From Micromonospora sp. WMMD812 (GTDB lineage Bacteria; Actinomycetota; Actinomycetes; Mycobacteriales; Micromonosporaceae): 64,000 bases of DNA. The stretch spans positions 3,308,001 through 3,372,000 of the forward strand of contig NZ_CP114904.1 in NCBI RefSeq assembly GCF_027497215.1. Direction: 5' to 3'. Each line of letters starts with the position of its first letter. Position 1 is the first letter of the stretch. Below the pieces are notes generated by a model that ran no database searches, had not been told where the DNA came from, and saw only the letters and a list, made by a program, of their open reading frames with translations. Below, piece after piece: positions 62,844-64,000 of this stretch. Position numbers and translations under genes: made by a program.

Positions 62844-64000
62844 GTCTGCTGGTCGACAACATCGGCGAACTGGTCACCAACGTGTCCGGTGCCGGCGAGG
62901 GTGGTCCGCTGGGCCTGCGCCGGCGGGTCGCGGTGCTGGTGGAGGCCGGCGAGGTGGCCTGGATCGGCCCGTCGCGGGACGCGCCGGCCGCCGACCGGCG
63001 GATCGACGCCGAGGGCGCCGCGGTCCTCCCCGGCTTCGTGGACAGCCATGCCCACCTGGTCTTCGCCGGCGACCGCGCCGCCGAGTTCGCCGCCCGGATG
63101 GCCGGACAGCCGTACACCGGCGGTGGCATCCGCACCACGGTCGGCGCCACCCGCGCCGCCACGGACGACGAGCTGCGCGCCACCGTGCGCCGGCTGCGCG
63201 GCGAGGCGCTGCGGCAGGGCACCACCACCATCGAGATCAAGAGCGGGTACGGGCTCACCGTCGCCGACGAGGCCCGCTCGCTGCGGATCGCCGCCGAGGT
63301 CACCACCGAGACCACCTTCCTCGGCGCGCACGTCGTCCCGCCCGAGTACGCCGACCGCCCCGACGACTACGTCGGCCTGGTCTGCGGGCCGATGCTGGCC
63401 GCCGCGGCGCCGTACGCGCGCTGGGTCGACGTGTTCTGCGAGCGGGGCGCGTTCGACGTCGACCACGCGCGGGCGATCCTCGCCTGCGGCCAGGCGGCCG
63501 GGCTGGGCGTCCGGGTGCACGCCAACCAGCTCGGCCCCGGCCCGGGCGTCCAACTCGGGGTGGAGCTGGGCGCGGCCAGCGTCGACCACTGCACCCACCT
63601 CAGCGACGCCGACGTCGACGCGCTGGCGTCCACGACGATGGACTGGCTCTCCGGGCCGGAATCGACCACCGTCGCCACCCTGTTGCCGGGCGCCGAGTTC
63701 TCCACCCGGTCGCCGTATCCAGACGCGCGTCGGCTGCTCGACGCCGGCGTCACCGTGGCGCTGGCCACGGACTGCAACCCCGGCTCGTCGTACACCTCGT
63801 CGATGCCGTTCTGTATCGCCCTGGCCGTCCGCGAGATGCGGATGACCCCGGCGGAGGCGGTCTGGGCCGCCACCGCCGGCGGCGCGCGGGCGCTGCGCCG
63901 CGACGACATCGGGGTGCTGCGCCCCGGGGCCCGGGCCGACCTGATCGTCCTCGACGCCCCGTCCCACCTGCACCTGGCCTACCGGCCCGGTGTGCCACTG
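62840..64000 (+). CDS. hutI: Imidazolonepropionase (partial, runs off the window)
   Basis: Third step of histidine catabolism: opens imidazolonepropionate to formimidoylglutamate. GTG at 62840 overlaps the hutF stop (GTGA). 387 codons are present without a stop, so only a short C-terminus is missing. Motifs: [19 protein letters not shown] (metal His pair), [35 protein letters not shown] and [15 protein letters not shown]. The order hutU-M20-hutF-hutI is a complete lower pathway apart from hutH. Confidence 0.95.
   Translation, partial: MSLLVDNIGELVTNVSGAGEGGPLGLRRRVAVLVEAGEVAWIGPSRDAPAADRRIDAEGAAVLPGFVDSHAHLVFAGDRAAEFAARMAGQPYTGGGIRTTVGATRAATDDELRATVRRLRGEALRQGTTTIEIKSGYGLTVADEARSLRIAAEVTTETTFLGAHVVPPEYADRPDDYVGLVCGPMLAAAAPYARWVDVFCERGAFDVDHARAILACGQAAGLGVRVHANQLGPGPGVQLGVELGAASVDHCTHLSDADVDALASTTMDWLSGPESTTVATLLPGAEFSTRSPYPDARRLLDAGVTVALATDCNPGSSYTSSMPFCIALAVREMRMTPAEAVWAATAGGARALRRDDIGVLRPGARADLIVLDAPSHLHLAYRPGVPL

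Noticed and set aside
1..64000. Insertion sequences or transposases
   Set aside because: No transposase motifs or terminal inverted repeats with target duplications were found in the window.

Overview
The window is high-GC DNA with dense, tightly packed genes, frequent GTG starts and many ATGA/GTGA stop-start overlaps. Gene content (DUF2029 mannosyltransferase, two Ig-like L,D-transpeptidases, ALF-repeat secreted proteins, a hut cluster using HutF) points to a filamentous actinomycete, most likely Micromonosporaceae (Micromonospora-like). The genus is inferred from gene content only; no search was run.

Layout. (1) 1-4.9 kb: accessory genes ending at a tRNA-Lys: an XRE regulator, a YdcF-like protein, a replication-relaxation-type winged-helix protein, an unrecognised protein and a DUF4326 protein. 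It looks like the end of an integrative element. (2) 5-12 kb: housekeeping and envelope genes: two YkuD L,D-transpeptidase lipoproteins, tRNA-His, oligoribonuclease and a GT87 glycosyltransferase. (3) 11.6-17.7 kb: a copper/redox island: YcnI, a CopC-CopD fusion, a zinc-finger anti-sigma factor, a divergent ECF sigma factor, a MauE/DoxX protein, a DsbA-like thioredoxin and a membrane protein. (4) 17.9-20.6 kb: an ECF-type cobalt/nickel transporter (CbiM, PDGLE protein, CbiQ, CbiO) with a Nur-like box upstream. (5) 20.8-24.4 kb: a Bcp peroxiredoxin, an HNH endonuclease running into tRNA-Leu, a GNAT acetyltransferase and a MOSC protein.

(6) 24.5-57.6 kb is the most interesting part. Three very large paralogous secreted proteins (1411, 1399 and 1359 aa) share one architecture: signal peptide, ALF repeats, alanine-rich coiled coil, more ALF repeats, a second coiled coil, a hydrophobic pretoxin segment, and a HINT self-cleaving module of exactly 147 residues ending in VHN. 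Each then has an unrelated C-terminal domain (RNase A-like, a possible BECR-fold nuclease, papain-like) and a small candidate immunity gene directly downstream. Toxin 1 lies on one side of an extracellular-polysaccharide locus and toxins 2 and 3 on the other. That locus (29.3-47.3 kb) has a priming sugar-phosphate transferase, an LCP ligase, a flippase, an O-antigen-ligase/polymerase-like protein, six GT4-like glycosyltransferases, a methyltransferase and a Tat-exported beta-helix protein.

(7) 57.6-64 kb: a histidine-utilisation operon: RpiR/MurR-type regulator with a perfect palindrome upstream, hutU, an M20 amidohydrolase in the position expected of the N-formylglutamate step, hutF, and hutI, which runs off the window edge.

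Most features are standard families. The toxin array and its arrangement around the polysaccharide locus are the best candidates for an under-described system.
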